A stretch of 41,590 nucleotides of DNA from Paenibacillus sanguinis 2301083 = DSM 16941 (lineage in GTDB: Bacteria; Bacillota; Bacilli; Paenibacillales; Paenibacillaceae). The stretch is from contig NZ_KB895398.1 in assembly GCF_000374825.1 (NCBI RefSeq), positions 1-41,590 on the forward strand, read 5' to 3'. Below, piece by piece: positions 1-8,986 of the stretch. Position numbers and translations under genes: made by a program. The notes under the pieces are model-generated. The model worked only from the letters and a program-made list of their open reading frames with translations, searched no databases and had not been told where the DNA came from. Each line of letters starts with the position of its first letter. Positions within the stretch are counted from its first letter, which is position 1.

Positions 1-284
<284 letters not shown>

Positions 285-420
285 AAAAATCACCCCACAA
301 AGTGAAGAACAGCGTTGCAGCTGATTCCGACTACTTTGCGGGGACCCCGAAACATGAAGTAGGGGCTAATTCGCAAAGACGTTTCGTATCCAGTTTTCAA
401 GCGATTAAACGCTTGAATCG

Positions 421-537
421 TTTGGTGGCGATGGCGGAGGGGTTCCACACGTACCCATCCCGAACACGACCGTTAAGCCCTCCAGCGCCGATGGTACTTG
501 GACCGAAGGGTCCTGGGAGAGTAGGACGTTGCCAAGC
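421..537 (+). rRNA. 5S ribosomal RNA
   Basis: This is a 117-base unit starting TTTGGTGGCGATGGCGGAGG and ending GTAGGACGTTGCCAAGC, whose ends pair to form helix I. The internal CCGAACACGACCGTTAAGCC is the conserved loop and helix region of bacterial 5S. It is the last gene of the rRNA operon and is followed ten bases later by a strong terminator; no tRNA gene follows it. Confidence 0.96.
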
Positions 538-546
538 AAAGACGAG

Positions 547-583
547 AAGCACCGTCGATGTTATAACTCGACGGTGCTTTTTT
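547..583 (+). terminator. rRNA operon terminator
   Basis: A perfect 12-bp stem (arms 547-558 and 568-579) with a nine-base loop is followed by a run of T at 578-583. It sits directly after 5S and is a textbook intrinsic terminator. Confidence 0.93.
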
Positions 584-718
584 CTATTGTAGATTGTCCA
601 CATGGAGTGGACATAGTAAAGGTGTCAATTGTTTAGACTCTTTCAAAAGGAATGTAACCTTTTTGTTACCGACAGCTATGCCACACTAGCTTTTCTAATT
701 AATAGAGTCTTATTCGCA

Positions 719-765
719 ACAAGCAAAGAGCTAAGTGATAGCAACTCACTTAGCTCTTTGCTTGT
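719..765. terminator. Perfect 20-bp hairpin between the rRNA operon and the next gene
   Basis: Arms 719-738 and 746-765 are perfectly complementary with a seven-base loop (TAGCAAC). The T-run after the right arm is short, so it is a weak intrinsic terminator by that criterion. It may be a backup or bidirectional terminator for rRNA transcription or a palindromic repeat. No reading frame accompanies it. Confidence 0.5.
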
Positions 766-802
766 TTCACAAAAGATGCTATATATGATTTTTTAAATAT
801 AT

Positions 803-831
803 TTGATAATAGATTTGTTTTACATTATATC
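803..831 (+). promoter_or_regulatory. Sigma-A-type promoter for the thymidylate-kinase-like gene
   Basis: TTGATA at 803-808 and TATATC at 826-831 are separated by exactly 17 bases in an AT-rich region. The start codon at 871 lies about 33 bases beyond the expected transcription start, with AAGGAGG at 854-860 as the ribosome binding site. Confidence 0.55.
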
Positions 832-870
832 TGAACTGGAATCTCATATCGTTAAGGAGGTCATGGGCTC

Positions 871-1599
871 ATGAAGGGAAAGGTCATTAGCGTCAGCGGA
901 CTCGACGGTGCCGGAAAGAGTACACAGTTAGAACTTCTGCAAAAAAAATTAAGCCAGATGGGAATAAACTGCATTGGGCTGCAATTCGAGGCGGAAGACT
1001 ATGGGGAACGTGCAAAGCAAAAAGTAACCGAGTTAAAAAAATACGATGTGGTTTTTACAAGGCTGTGCATGGATTGGAAAAACAGATTTCCCCTGATGCA
1101 TGATTTTGTATATACGGAAGCGCTCCAAAATAGTGAAAACGCAATGGCCGTCACTTCTATATTTGCCGGAGGGTGCATTCAAGTTTACCACGAGTGCTTG
1201 AAACCTCTTTTATCGGAGGGAATCCATCTGGTTGTAGACAGGTACTGGTATGACGATATTGTATATAGAGGTTTTTGGGTTGAGGAAGCCATCGTTCGGA
1301 TGCTGTACAGTTCGATTCCGGCGCCGGATTTAGCTATATTTTTACATACGCCTCCAGAGGTGAGCTACGAAAGGAATCAACAGCGTGTTGATGGGAAGAG
1401 TCCCTTAATGAGGGACATCCAAAACGTTCAAATCATTTCCGAAAAGTTCCATCGGCTTGCTCGGAGGGAGAATATGTATATTGTAGATGGAGCCCAAGAA
1501 ATGGAGAAAAAGCATAACATAATTTTTAATAAAGTTTTCCCTCTCTTGTATGACGATTTGAAAGGAACAGGCAACACACCGGCTATTTCATCCAATTAA
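871..1599 (+). CDS. Thymidylate-kinase-like P-loop nucleotide kinase
   Basis: The 242-residue protein opens with a Walker A motif GLDGAGKST (about residues 10-18) in the context typical of thymidylate kinases, and has a central DRYWYDDIVYRG segment (about residues 122-133) corresponding to the DR(Y/F) substrate and arginine region. By family it would transfer phosphate from ATP to a nucleoside monophosphate, probably dTMP. It is longer than the usual housekeeping Tmk of about 210 residues and has an unusual middle section (residues 40-115), so it may be a paralogue with different specificity or a deoxynucleoside-kinase-like enzyme. It is a lone gene with its own promoter and an AAGGAGG site ten bases before ATG. 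The 36-bp palindrome that follows separates it from the convergent chitinase. Confidence 0.75.
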   Translation: MKGKVISVSGLDGAGKSTQLELLQKKLSQMGINCIGLQFEAEDYGERAKQKVTELKKYDVVFTRLCMDWKNRFPLMHDFVYTEALQNSENAMAVTSIFAGGCIQVYHECLKPLLSEGIHLVVDRYWYDDIVYRGFWVEEAIVRMLYSSIPAPDLAIFLHTPPEVSYERNQQRVDGKSPLMRDIQNVQIISEKFHRLARRENMYIVDGAQEMEKKHNIIFNKVFPLLYDDLKGTGNTPAISSN

Positions 1600-1642
1600 C
1601 CCAGCGTTGTACCTACTCCTGCTGCTATTATGAACATAACTA

Positions 1643-1678
1643 GAACAGGTGGAGAGTGCATGCACTCCCCACCTGTTC
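1643..1678. terminator. Long palindrome between convergent genes
   Basis: A 36-base near-perfect palindrome (18-base arms, one A/C mismatch) lies between the stop codons of two converging genes. Neither side has a good T-run, but position and stability suggest a shared bidirectional terminator. Confidence 0.55.
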
Positions 1679-1691
1679 AGAATACATAACC

Positions 1692-3095
1692 TTAATTACT
1701 GTGCGCTCGTACTTTATCGCCAATCGCTTGCAGCAAGCTCTTGGCTGAATCGGTCGTATCTTGTGTCAGTTCCCAAATCATCACGCCGCCAAGATTGTCC
1801 AGGGCGTATTGTGTTTTGCGTTCAATCGTCGGAATACCGTTATAATGGGCTTCCATTCCGTTAATCATGGAAATATCCGTGTTGTATGCATTGGGATTGG
1901 CTTGGAGAATTTCTCGATAAGGCGCCCAGGATGGCCGTCCATAGAAAGGAACACCCAGGACAACCTTCTCTGCAGGCATATTGCGAGTTTCTTTCCAGTA
2001 CTTAGCCGATAAGACAGCAAAATCATAAGTGGAGTGGCGATCACCATCTCCTCCGTCGTAGGCCATGACGTTGAACCAATCAACGGCATTGATGACGGCA
2101 TTCGTATGAGCCGCTGCATCCCAATATACGACGCCTTCCGGTGTCACGCCGCTAAGCACAGCGGAGGTGAGCAGCATATTTTCCTGCTTCAGTTCTTGGC
2201 TCAGGTATACCATCAGGCTTTCATATTGCTGTTTGCTGGAACCGTCGCTTCTTGGATGCTCCCAATCCATATCGACTCCATCGAATCCGTATTGCTTGGC
2301 CATTGCGATGATGGCATCACCGAATTTCGCAACTTTTTGCGGTGTATTCGTAGCAGCCATAAAAGTGTTCTCTAATGGAGTTCCATTATATGACCAGCCC
2401 CCGACAGCAAGTAAAACCTTCACCCCGTTCGCATGGGCTGTTTCTATGATTTGAGTTGCCGCAGCGGGATTTTCCAAGGGCAACAATGATCCGTCACTGG
2501 TGGGAATGGCAAAGGCGTAATTGATATGAGTCAGATTCTGATATTGAATGGTATCTATTTGGTCCGGCTCCCAGCTTGGATAATAACCGACTACCTTGAA
2601 GTCGCCTGTAATCGGTGGCTCACCAGGTTCCCCGGGATTGGGATTGGGATTTGGGTTCGGATTCGGATTGCTAGAAATCAATTCCCAAACCGCCGCGATT
2701 CCGGGGATTTCACCCAAGGTCCACCACTTTGCTTTGTAGAGCTGATCATTGTAAGAAACAATGTCATCGCCTACATAAGCTTTGCTGCTGCTCCATACAG
2801 GGTACTCCCCGCTAGAAGGAGGAACCAGCTCCCACACATCTGTCTCGCCGGGCACATCGCCCTGTGTCCACCATTTAGCTCTATAGTTGTTTCCATTATA
2901 AGAAACAATATCATTGCCAAGGTATGCTGCATTGCTGTCCCAGGCGGGATAAGCGGCAGTTGTTACATTTTCGCTGACATCCAGGACAGCTGCAGCCTGT
3001 GTTGCTTGTGTATTGAAGGGGAGCGGGGCAAACAGGGTAATGAATAGTGCTAAAATAGCCAAGATTGAAATTTTTCCTTTACGATTCTGCATCAT
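1692..3095 (-). CDS. Secreted GH18 chitinase with two CBM5/12-type chitin-binding modules
   Basis: The protein hydrolyses chitin beta-1,4-GlcNAc links outside the cell. An N-terminal signal peptide (hydrophobic ILAILALFITLFAPL) is followed by two similar modules of about 42 residues, each with the AYxGxDIVSYN and AKWWT pattern of chitin-binding CBM5/12 domains. A proline-asparagine repeat linker and a GH18 barrel follow. The catalytic signature DGVDMDWE is complete, with the proton-donor Glu at about residue 279, and the LAVGGW strand and WFNVMAYDGG are also family motifs. I place the start at ATG 3095, because AGAAAGGAT lies seven bases upstream; a TTG start six codons earlier would fall at the Shine-Dalgarno site itself. 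The linker is encoded by near-identical GGATTG-type hexamers (about 2636-2670), which may be unstable. It is a single-gene unit. Confidence 0.93.
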   Translation of the reverse strand: MMQNRKGKISILAILALFITLFAPLPFNTQATQAAAVLDVSENVTTAAYPAWDSNAAYLGNDIVSYNGNNYRAKWWTQGDVPGETDVWELVPPSSGEYPVWSSSKAYVGDDIVSYNDQLYKAKWWTLGEIPGIAAVWELISSNPNPNPNPNPNPGEPGEPPITGDFKVVGYYPSWEPDQIDTIQYQNLTHINYAFAIPTSDGSLLPLENPAAATQIIETAHANGVKVLLAVGGWSYNGTPLENTFMAATNTPQKVAKFGDAIIAMAKQYGFDGVDMDWEHPRSDGSSKQQYESLMVYLSQELKQENMLLTSAVLSGVTPEGVVYWDAAAHTNAVINAVDWFNVMAYDGGDGDRHSTYDFAVLSAKYWKETRNMPAEKVVLGVPFYGRPSWAPYREILQANPNAYNTDISMINGMEAHYNGIPTIERKTQYALDNLGGVMIWELTQDTTDSAKSLLQAIGDKVRAHSN

Positions 3096-3113
3096 GATTT
3101 CATCCTTTCTCAA

Positions 3114-3444
3114 AGTGCAAATAATAGATTTGTAGAAGCCGCAAGCACAAGATAATAAAACGGCCTCCGAACGTCATGCCACCTCCCTGGGACAGATTGG
3201 TACAGGCACCTGATAAAGTCTATCTGTATTTCTCATAAATGCTAAATATAGGTATCCCATACGATTTATACTTTGCTAGAGTTGTTAGATTTTGTCAATG
3301 ACATTTTATGAATCTGTCGATTTATCTCACAGGTTAGCAGAAAAGTGAAAAAATACGCATATCTCCTGACTATTTCATGTAAAATAGGAGTTGTGTTATT
3401 TTCATAATCTGCACGGAAAATGATGGTGGAGGTCGCTTGCTGGA
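3114..3444. other. Divergent intergenic region between chitinase and fhs
   Basis: These 331 bases contain no convincing gene. On the minus strand TTGACA occurs at 3298-3293, but the nearest TATAAA is 22 bases further, too far for a normal sigma-A promoter, so the chitinase promoter is not firmly placed. The fhs side has only weak promoter-like stretches. No hairpin with a T-run was seen. Confidence 0.4.
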
Positions 3445-5076
3445 ATGAAGCCAATTTTGGAAGTAGCCGGATCGTTTGGGATCGCGGAACAATATGTGGA
3501 AATGTACGGACGTTACAAGGCTAAGCTGGATTTAAGCATAGGTCGTGATTTACATGATCGTCCCAATGGGAAATTGGTGCTGGTAACCGCCATGAATCCT
3601 ACGCCCGCTGGAGAAGGGAAAACACTGACAACCATCGGACTGGCGCAATCGTTAAATGCCTCAGGTGTACCTACGATCGCTGCGTTGCGGGAGCCCTCAT
3701 TAGGCCCTTGCTTCGGGATGAAGGGGGGAGCCACAGGCAGCAATAAGGCGCAAATCCTGCCTTCTGAGGATATCAACTTACACTTTACCGGCGATCTTCA
3801 CGCCATTACCTCGGCCCATAATCTACTCGCGGCGATGATTGATAATCATATTTTTCAGGGAAATTCCTTGCAGCTGGATACGGGTCGAATCTTGTGGAAA
3901 AGAGCCATGGATATGAACGATCGGAGTCTTCGGCAAATTGTGGTGGGCATCGGGGATGGGAACGGCAGTGTGCATGAATCCGGTTTCCTGATTACGACGG
4001 CCTCCGAAGTGATGGCAGTGCTTTGCCTTAGTGAGAGCATTCAGGACCTGAAGGAACGGCTTGGCCGGATGGTTGTGGCGTATACAATATCCGGTGAGAT
4101 GGTAACAGCAGCGCAGATCGGGGCAGTGGATGCCATGACGGTTTTGCTCAAGGAGGCGCTAAAGCCCAATCTGGTGCAGACCGCAGAGGGAACCCCGGCT
4201 ATTGTCCATGGTGGCCCGTTCGCCAACATTGCTCATGGCTGCAGCAGTGTGATTGGGACCAAGACGGCATTGAAGCTGGCTGATATCGTGGTGACAGAGG
4301 CCGGATTTGGTGCAGACCTTGGAGCTGAGAAATTCTTCAATATTAAATGCCGCCAAGCGGGTTTGAAGCCGGATGTGGCCGTCCTGGTTGTCACAATTAA
4401 GGCGCTTAAATATAACGGTGGTGTCTCCAAGACGGAGTTGGACAAGCCAGATACAGAAGCTGTACGGATTGGGCTGGCAAATATGAGTCGGCATTTGGAG
4501 AATATCCGTAAATTTGGCGTTCCGGTCATGGTGGCGTTAAATCACTTCAAGGCAGATACCGAGGAAGAACTGGCAATTGTAACAGAGGCATGCCACCGAA
4601 TTGGAGTTAAAATAGAGCTTTCTGACGTCTGGGCAGAGGGCAGCCAGGGAGGACTTCAACTGGCGCAAACGCTGCGCGGTTTAATAGAAGAGAAAGGTTC
4701 GCAGTATGCTCCGCTTTATCCTCTGCAACTAGGGATTAAGGCTAAAGCCGAGACGATCGTGCAGGAGATTTATCGCGGGGCAGGTATTAAGTGGACAGCT
4801 AAAATAGAAGCTAAAATCAGAGAGCTGGAGGACCTTGGATTTGGAGATTTGCCGATATGTATGGCGAAGACGCCTTACTCCTTCTCCGATCAAGCGAGCC
4901 TTTTGGGAGCCCCAGAGGGTTTTACGATACAGGTTCGTGATGTGACGTTATCCGCTGGCGCTGGTTTCATCGTGCTGCACACGGGTAATGTGGTCACGAT
5001 GCCAGGCTTGCCCAAGACTCCTGCAGCAGAACGTATTTATCTGGACGAAAATGGCGAAGTAGCCGGCTTGCTATAA
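3445..5076 (+). CDS. fhs: Formate-tetrahydrofolate ligase
   Basis: This enzyme makes 10-formyl-tetrahydrofolate from formate, THF and ATP in one-carbon metabolism. The 543 residues are close to the usual length of about 556. The N-terminal region has the family P-loop TPAGEGKTLTTIGL (residues 52-65), then the conserved segments REPSLGPCFGMKGGATGSNKAQ (quoted here as two blocks, REPSLGPCFGM and KGGATG), NLHFTGDLHAI and FGADLGAEKFFNIKCR. The C-terminus has MAKTPYSFSD and the AGAGF(I)V block. GGTGGAGG lies 12 bases before ATG, a slightly long spacing. The acetyltransferase gene begins only 34 bases downstream with no terminator between, so the two are probably co-transcribed. Confidence 0.96.
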   Translation: MKPILEVAGSFGIAEQYVEMYGRYKAKLDLSIGRDLHDRPNGKLVLVTAMNPTPAGEGKTLTTIGLAQSLNASGVPTIAALREPSLGPCFGMKGGATGSNKAQILPSEDINLHFTGDLHAITSAHNLLAAMIDNHIFQGNSLQLDTGRILWKRAMDMNDRSLRQIVVGIGDGNGSVHESGFLITTASEVMAVLCLSESIQDLKERLGRMVVAYTISGEMVTAAQIGAVDAMTVLLKEALKPNLVQTAEGTPAIVHGGPFANIAHGCSSVIGTKTALKLADIVVTEAGFGADLGAEKFFNIKCRQAGLKPDVAVLVVTIKALKYNGGVSKTELDKPDTEAVRIGLANMSRHLENIRKFGVPVMVALNHFKADTEEELAIVTEACHRIGVKIELSDVWAEGSQGGLQLAQTLRGLIEEKGSQYAPLYPLQLGIKAKAETIVQEIYRGAGIKWTAKIEAKIRELEDLGFGDLPICMAKTPYSFSDQASLLGAPEGFTIQVRDVTLSAGAGFIVLHTGNVVTMPGLPKTPAAERIYLDENGEVAGLL

Positions 5077-5110
5077 ATAGTTTCATATCACGGGGAGATG
5101 GGGTGCACGA

Positions 5111-6316
5111 ATGGAGATCAGAACGTTCACGATGGATGAATTTGATGCAGGTTTGAATTTATCGGAATATGCGTTTCAGTATAAGCTGAGCGAGGAAGAA
5201 CGTGAAGAACAGCGTAGCCGCTTTATTCCAGAAAGTAACTGGGGAGTGTTCGAGGAGAACGAACTGCTTGCCAAGCTGACTTTGCTTCCGCTTCAACTAT
5301 ATGTGCAGGGGCATCCCGTTCAAATGGGAGGCATTGCCGGCGTAGCTTCCTGGCCGGAAAAACGGCGCAGTGGGCTGGTAAGCCGCCTGCTGTCGACCGT
5401 GCTTGCCCGAATGAATGAGCAAGGGTATAGTCTCTCCTGCTTACATCCCTTTTCTATTCCGTTCTACCGGAAGTTCGGCTGGGAGGTTTATACCGACTAT
5501 AAAAAATATACGATTCCGGTCAATCAATTTCCGGCTAAGCGCTCTCTGTCGGGTTCAGTTAAACGAGATGTTAAGGATCTTGCTGTGCTAAATCGTTTAT
5601 ATGAAGCCTTTGCCAGCCGCTACAATGGAACATTGCTCAGAAATGAGAGATGGTGGACGTATAACGTCCTGACGCCAGAGCATCATACTGCTGTCTATTA
5701 TTCGGAGAGTGGCGAGCCGGAAGGCTACATACTTTATCGGATGGAGAACCGTGAGCTAAGGGTGCATGAGTTTGTCTTCCTGCAGGAGACAGCACGTCAG
5801 GGCTTGTGGACTTATTTGAGCAATCATGATTCCATGGTGACACAGGCTGTGATCGATCGGGTTCCTTCCAATGATTTGCTGCCGTTCTTGCTAAATGATC
5901 CTCGGTGCAAGCAGGAGGTTGCTCCTTACTTTATGGCCCGCATTGTTAATGCAGCTACCTTGATCCAGCAGTACAGATTTAATAGCTTGGGCATTTCCGA
6001 AGTGCCGATTCAAATAAAATTACGCTTGGTTGATGATTTTGCGGCTTGGAATGATGGGCTTTGGTTGCTTGAAATCTCCCCCGAGGGACAAGGAAAACTA
6101 CAACGCGTAGCCGTGGAAGAGGATAGTGCCCCCAGGGAGCATAGGGCAGCGGATGTGCTTGACTGTGACATTCAAGCTTTAACCGTGCTGATGCTCGGAT
6201 ACAAACGGCCGCTTGAGTTGTATGCCTGTGGTAAGCTGACCGGACCACTTGCTGATGTGGAGCTGCTGGAACGGCTGCTTCCACTCCAGCAAACCGCGCT
6301 AATGGACTTTTTCTAA
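5111..6316 (+). CDS. Eis-like GNAT N-acetyltransferase
   Basis: The 401-residue protein has the architecture of the Eis family: an N-terminal GNAT domain with an acetyl-CoA binding segment (WPEKRRSGLVSRLL, about residues 85-98), a second GNAT-like domain, and a C-terminal sterol-carrier-like domain. It ends in ...MDFF. In mycobacterial Eis the terminal phenylalanine carboxylate acts as the general base, and this protein also ends in Phe at almost the same length. Family members acetylate amines, including aminoglycosides in Mycobacterium; the natural substrate here cannot be read from sequence. GGGGAG precedes ATG. It follows fhs closely and ends at a strong terminator. Confidence 0.82.
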   Translation: MEIRTFTMDEFDAGLNLSEYAFQYKLSEEEREEQRSRFIPESNWGVFEENELLAKLTLLPLQLYVQGHPVQMGGIAGVASWPEKRRSGLVSRLLSTVLARMNEQGYSLSCLHPFSIPFYRKFGWEVYTDYKKYTIPVNQFPAKRSLSGSVKRDVKDLAVLNRLYEAFASRYNGTLLRNERWWTYNVLTPEHHTAVYYSESGEPEGYILYRMENRELRVHEFVFLQETARQGLWTYLSNHDSMVTQAVIDRVPSNDLLPFLLNDPRCKQEVAPYFMARIVNAATLIQQYRFNSLGISEVPIQIKLRLVDDFAAWNDGLWLLEISPEGQGKLQRVAVEEDSAPREHRAADVLDCDIQALTVLMLGYKRPLELYACGKLTGPLADVELLERLLPLQQTALMDFF

Positions 6317-6348
6317 GCATTATCTATAGAAATTTAAGTTGCTGTAAG

Positions 6349-6381
6349 GAACGTGACGGTTTTCGTCGCGTTCTTTTTTTT
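6349..6381 (+). terminator. Intrinsic terminator after the fhs-acetyltransferase unit
   Basis: A 10-bp stem (6349-6358 with 6364-6373, one G-U pair) with a five-base loop is followed by eight T at 6374-6381. Confidence 0.92.
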
Positions 6382-6530
6382 CAGCGTAATAGTATTCCCA
6401 GATTTCTCTTTGTTGGTAAAATCAGAAAAATTCAAACCTCAAATCGCAAGTTTGCCTCCTCAAAAAATGATGGCGTTTTCGTTAGACTGAAGAAGAAAAT
6501 ACGGAACATAAGAAAGGGGTACATGTTTCA

Positions 6531-7877
6531 ATGAAGAGAAGAAGATCGTGGGCTCTCTTAGTAGTAGCGGCTATGATGATTTCCTTGCTGGCAGCTTGTG
6601 GAGGAGGCAACAATGCGGCAAATGGCGGCACCAATACTCCGCCTGCGACAAACGAAGCTCAAGGTGATTCTAATTCCGGAAGCGCTTCCGAAGAGAAGAT
6701 AGAACTTAGCTTCTGGTCGCTGGGAACAACGAATTATGAAGAGCTTGCCAAAGAATACACAGCAGAGCACCCGAACATTACGTTCAAATTCCAAAATACA
6801 TCTGACCAAACGGCGCATCACAACAACCTGACAACTGCTTTATCCGCAGGGTCGGGGGCGCCTGACATCTTCATGCTGGAAATTGCCTTTATGGAGCGTT
6901 ATATCAACGCTCAGGATAAATTCTACAACCTGTATGATCTTGGCGCAAAAGATATTGAAGCAAACTTTCTGGACTGGAAATGGAAACAAGCGACTTCGGT
7001 TGATGGCTCCTTCCAATTGGGCTTGCCAACAGACATCGGCCCAACGGTTGTATACTACCGTACAGACCTGATAGAGCAAGCTGGCTTGCCAACAGAACCA
7101 GACGAACTCAGCAAAGCTATCGATACTTGGGATAAGTTCGCCACGGTAGCTAAGGAATTTAAGGAGAAAACAGGCAAACCATTTACCGATTTGACAGATT
7201 TGGTCTACAACGGCTTGCGTGACCAGTCCCCCGACCAAATCTACTTCAACAAAGAGGATGGCTCCTTTATTGGAGATACCAATCCACAAGTGAAGAAGGC
7301 TTATGACTTTACGGTAAAAGGTATTCAGGAGGGCTGGATCGGCAACTGGACGTTGTGGTCTCCTGAATGGCAAAATGCGATTAACCAAGGTGACTTTGGC
7401 GTAATGCTCGGCCCAGCATGGATTGCAGGTACGATTCGCAACGCCCAGGACACCTCCGGCAAGTGGAAAATAGCTCAGCTCCCTGAAGGTGCTGGTAACT
7501 GGGGTGGTTCGTTCCTGACGTTGCCTAAAGAAGGCAAGCACTCTAAGGAAGCGTATGATTTCATCGCTTGGCTGGTCACGAAGGAGAATCAGTTGAAGTC
7601 CTTTAAGGCCAGCGGATTGTTGCCATCGATTCCGGCCGTATTCCAGGAACCGGCGTTTACGGAAGACAAGGATGAGTTCTTTGGCGGTCAAGTTATCGCG
7701 GAGGCTTTTGCCAGATCAGCAGAACGCGTCAAACCGGTATACTATGGCCCATTGCATGACCAAGTGGACACCTTTATCAAGAATGCGCTCAAGAACGTGC
7801 TTGAGAAAAAGTCTGATCCGCAAAAAGAATGGGATGACGCGATCAAGCAATCCAAGACGCTGGTGGAACGCAGCTAA
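6531..7877 (+). CDS. CUT1-family sugar ABC transporter substrate-binding lipoprotein
   Basis: The 448-residue lipoprotein has a basic N-terminus, a hydrophobic stretch and the lipobox LLAAC (Cys at about residue 22), followed by a low-complexity Gly/Asn/Ser tether. The mature part starts ELSFWSLGTTNYEEL and has the PTDIGPTVVYYRTDL, GVMLGPAWIAG and GGSFLTLPKEGKHSKEAYDFI segments of oligosaccharide-binding proteins. It would capture a sugar at the outer face of the membrane and deliver it to the two permeases encoded next. AAAGGGG lies upstream of ATG. The kinase-regulator pair downstream probably controls it. The exact sugar cannot be read from sequence. No ATPase gene is present in the locus, so the importer probably uses a shared MsmX-like ATPase encoded elsewhere, as many Bacillota CUT1 systems do. 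Confidence 0.9.
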   Translation: MKRRRSWALLVVAAMMISLLAACGGGNNAANGGTNTPPATNEAQGDSNSGSASEEKIELSFWSLGTTNYEELAKEYTAEHPNITFKFQNTSDQTAHHNNLTTALSAGSGAPDIFMLEIAFMERYINAQDKFYNLYDLGAKDIEANFLDWKWKQATSVDGSFQLGLPTDIGPTVVYYRTDLIEQAGLPTEPDELSKAIDTWDKFATVAKEFKEKTGKPFTDLTDLVYNGLRDQSPDQIYFNKEDGSFIGDTNPQVKKAYDFTVKGIQEGWIGNWTLWSPEWQNAINQGDFGVMLGPAWIAGTIRNAQDTSGKWKIAQLPEGAGNWGGSFLTLPKEGKHSKEAYDFIAWLVTKENQLKSFKASGLLPSIPAVFQEPAFTEDKDEFFGGQVIAEAFARSAERVKPVYYGPLHDQVDTFIKNALKNVLEKKSDPQKEWDDAIKQSKTLVERS

Positions 7878-7954
7878 TGCTAACCATGGTCTAGCTCAAT
7901 GGGATGCTCCCAGCCTCTGGAACAGCTAGTCTGGAGCGCATCCATATCTGTCCG

Positions 7955-7986
7955 ATTCGCAAGGGGGCGCGTACCCTCTTGCGAAT
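7955..7986 (+). promoter_or_regulatory. Intercistronic hairpin after the binding-protein gene
   Basis: A 13-bp stem (7955-7967 with 7974-7986, one G-U) with a six-base loop lies in the 149-base gap between binding protein and permease. There is no T-run. Such hairpins often stabilise the upstream mRNA segment so that binding protein is made in excess over membrane subunits; that role is inferred. Confidence 0.65.
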
Positions 7987-8026
7987 TTGGATTTACGAAC
8001 TATCATTTCGACTTGGAGGTGTATCC

Positions 8027-8986
8027 ATGGCTGATACAGTTACAGCCACTCCGGTTCAGCCTGTACCGCAAAAGAAGAAGTACTGGAACGAGACCAGAAA
8101 GAGTCGGCTGACCGCTTATACGTTTATTGCACCCTTTTTTATCCTGTTTTCTATCTTCGGACTGTATCCGATCGCATTCACCATTTATTTGTCCTTCTTC
8201 AAATGGGATGCGCTCGGCCCAATGACTTATGTAGGCATGAAAAACTATCAACTGATTACGGCTGATCCTACCTTCTGGATTTCATTCAGCAATACGCTCA
8301 TTATGGGTGTGATGGGCACGTTGCCGCAGTTGATTGCCGCATTATTTGTTGCCATCATGCTTAATTCGGCGTTGAACAAATTCAAGAATACCTTCCGTAT
8401 TCTATACTTTATGCCTAACATCACTTCCATTGTTGCGGTCACGCTGGTGTTCAGCACGATGTTTGGTAACAACGGCATGGTCAACTGGCTGCTAGGCATG
8501 ATGGGGCTGGAAAGTGTTCCATTCAATTCCGGATGGTGGGGCGTCAAAATCGCTATCTCGACCATGGTCATGTGGCGCTGGATGGGATATAACGCTGTCA
8601 TCTTCTTGTCCGGTCTGCAAAGTATTCCAACGGACATTTATGAAGCTGCCAAAATTGATGGTGCAAGCCGGGGGCAGCAAATGCTGTACATCACCTTGCC
8701 TATGCTCCGCCCGTTCATCTTGTTCGTCACGCTTGTATCTACGATCGGGGCTCTGCAATTGTTCACAGAACCATACGTGTTCCTGGGGCAAGGCGGTACA
8801 GGTTCCACACGTCAGGAAGGTGTAACGATGGTCACTTATCTGTATAGTGAAGCCTTTAGAAACGGATTCTTCGGTACAGCCGCAGCCACAGCCGTATTGC
8901 TATTTCTCGCTACCATCATTTTTTCTGTCCTTAACATGTTGCTAACAAACCGAATGGGTGGAGATACAGGAGGGAAAAAGGCATGA
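8027..8986 (+). CDS. CUT1 sugar ABC transporter permease, first subunit (MalF-like)
   Basis: This is an integral membrane subunit of about six helices. The first helix is at about residues 24-50 (YTFIAPFFILFSIFGLYPI), and the cytoplasmic EAA loop reads EAAKIDGASRGQQMLYITLP, which docks the ATPase. The reading frame is open upstream, but I choose ATG 8027 because GGAGG at 8015-8019 is seven bases away and the upstream codons encode no membrane segment. Length is then 319 residues, normal for the family. It overlaps the next permease by four bases (ATGA), indicating coupled translation. Confidence 0.92.
   Translation: MADTVTATPVQPVPQKKKYWNETRKSRLTAYTFIAPFFILFSIFGLYPIAFTIYLSFFKWDALGPMTYVGMKNYQLITADPTFWISFSNTLIMGVMGTLPQLIAALFVAIMLNSALNKFKNTFRILYFMPNITSIVAVTLVFSTMFGNNGMVNWLLGMMGLESVPFNSGWWGVKIAISTMVMWRWMGYNAVIFLSGLQSIPTDIYEAAKIDGASRGQQMLYITLPMLRPFILFVTLVSTIGALQLFTEPYVFLGQGGTGSTRQEGVTMVTYLYSEAFRNGFFGTAAATAVLLFLATIIFSVLNMLLTNRMGGDTGGKKA

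Noticed and set aside
302..592. Plus-strand frame of 96 codons over the 23S-5S spacer and 5S gene
   Set aside because: It covers the 5S rRNA and its terminator and has no ribosome site; a chance frame in RNA-coding DNA.
6840..7691. 283-codon minus-strand frame
   Set aside because: It lies entirely antisense to the sugar-binding lipoprotein, with no start signal and no family pattern.
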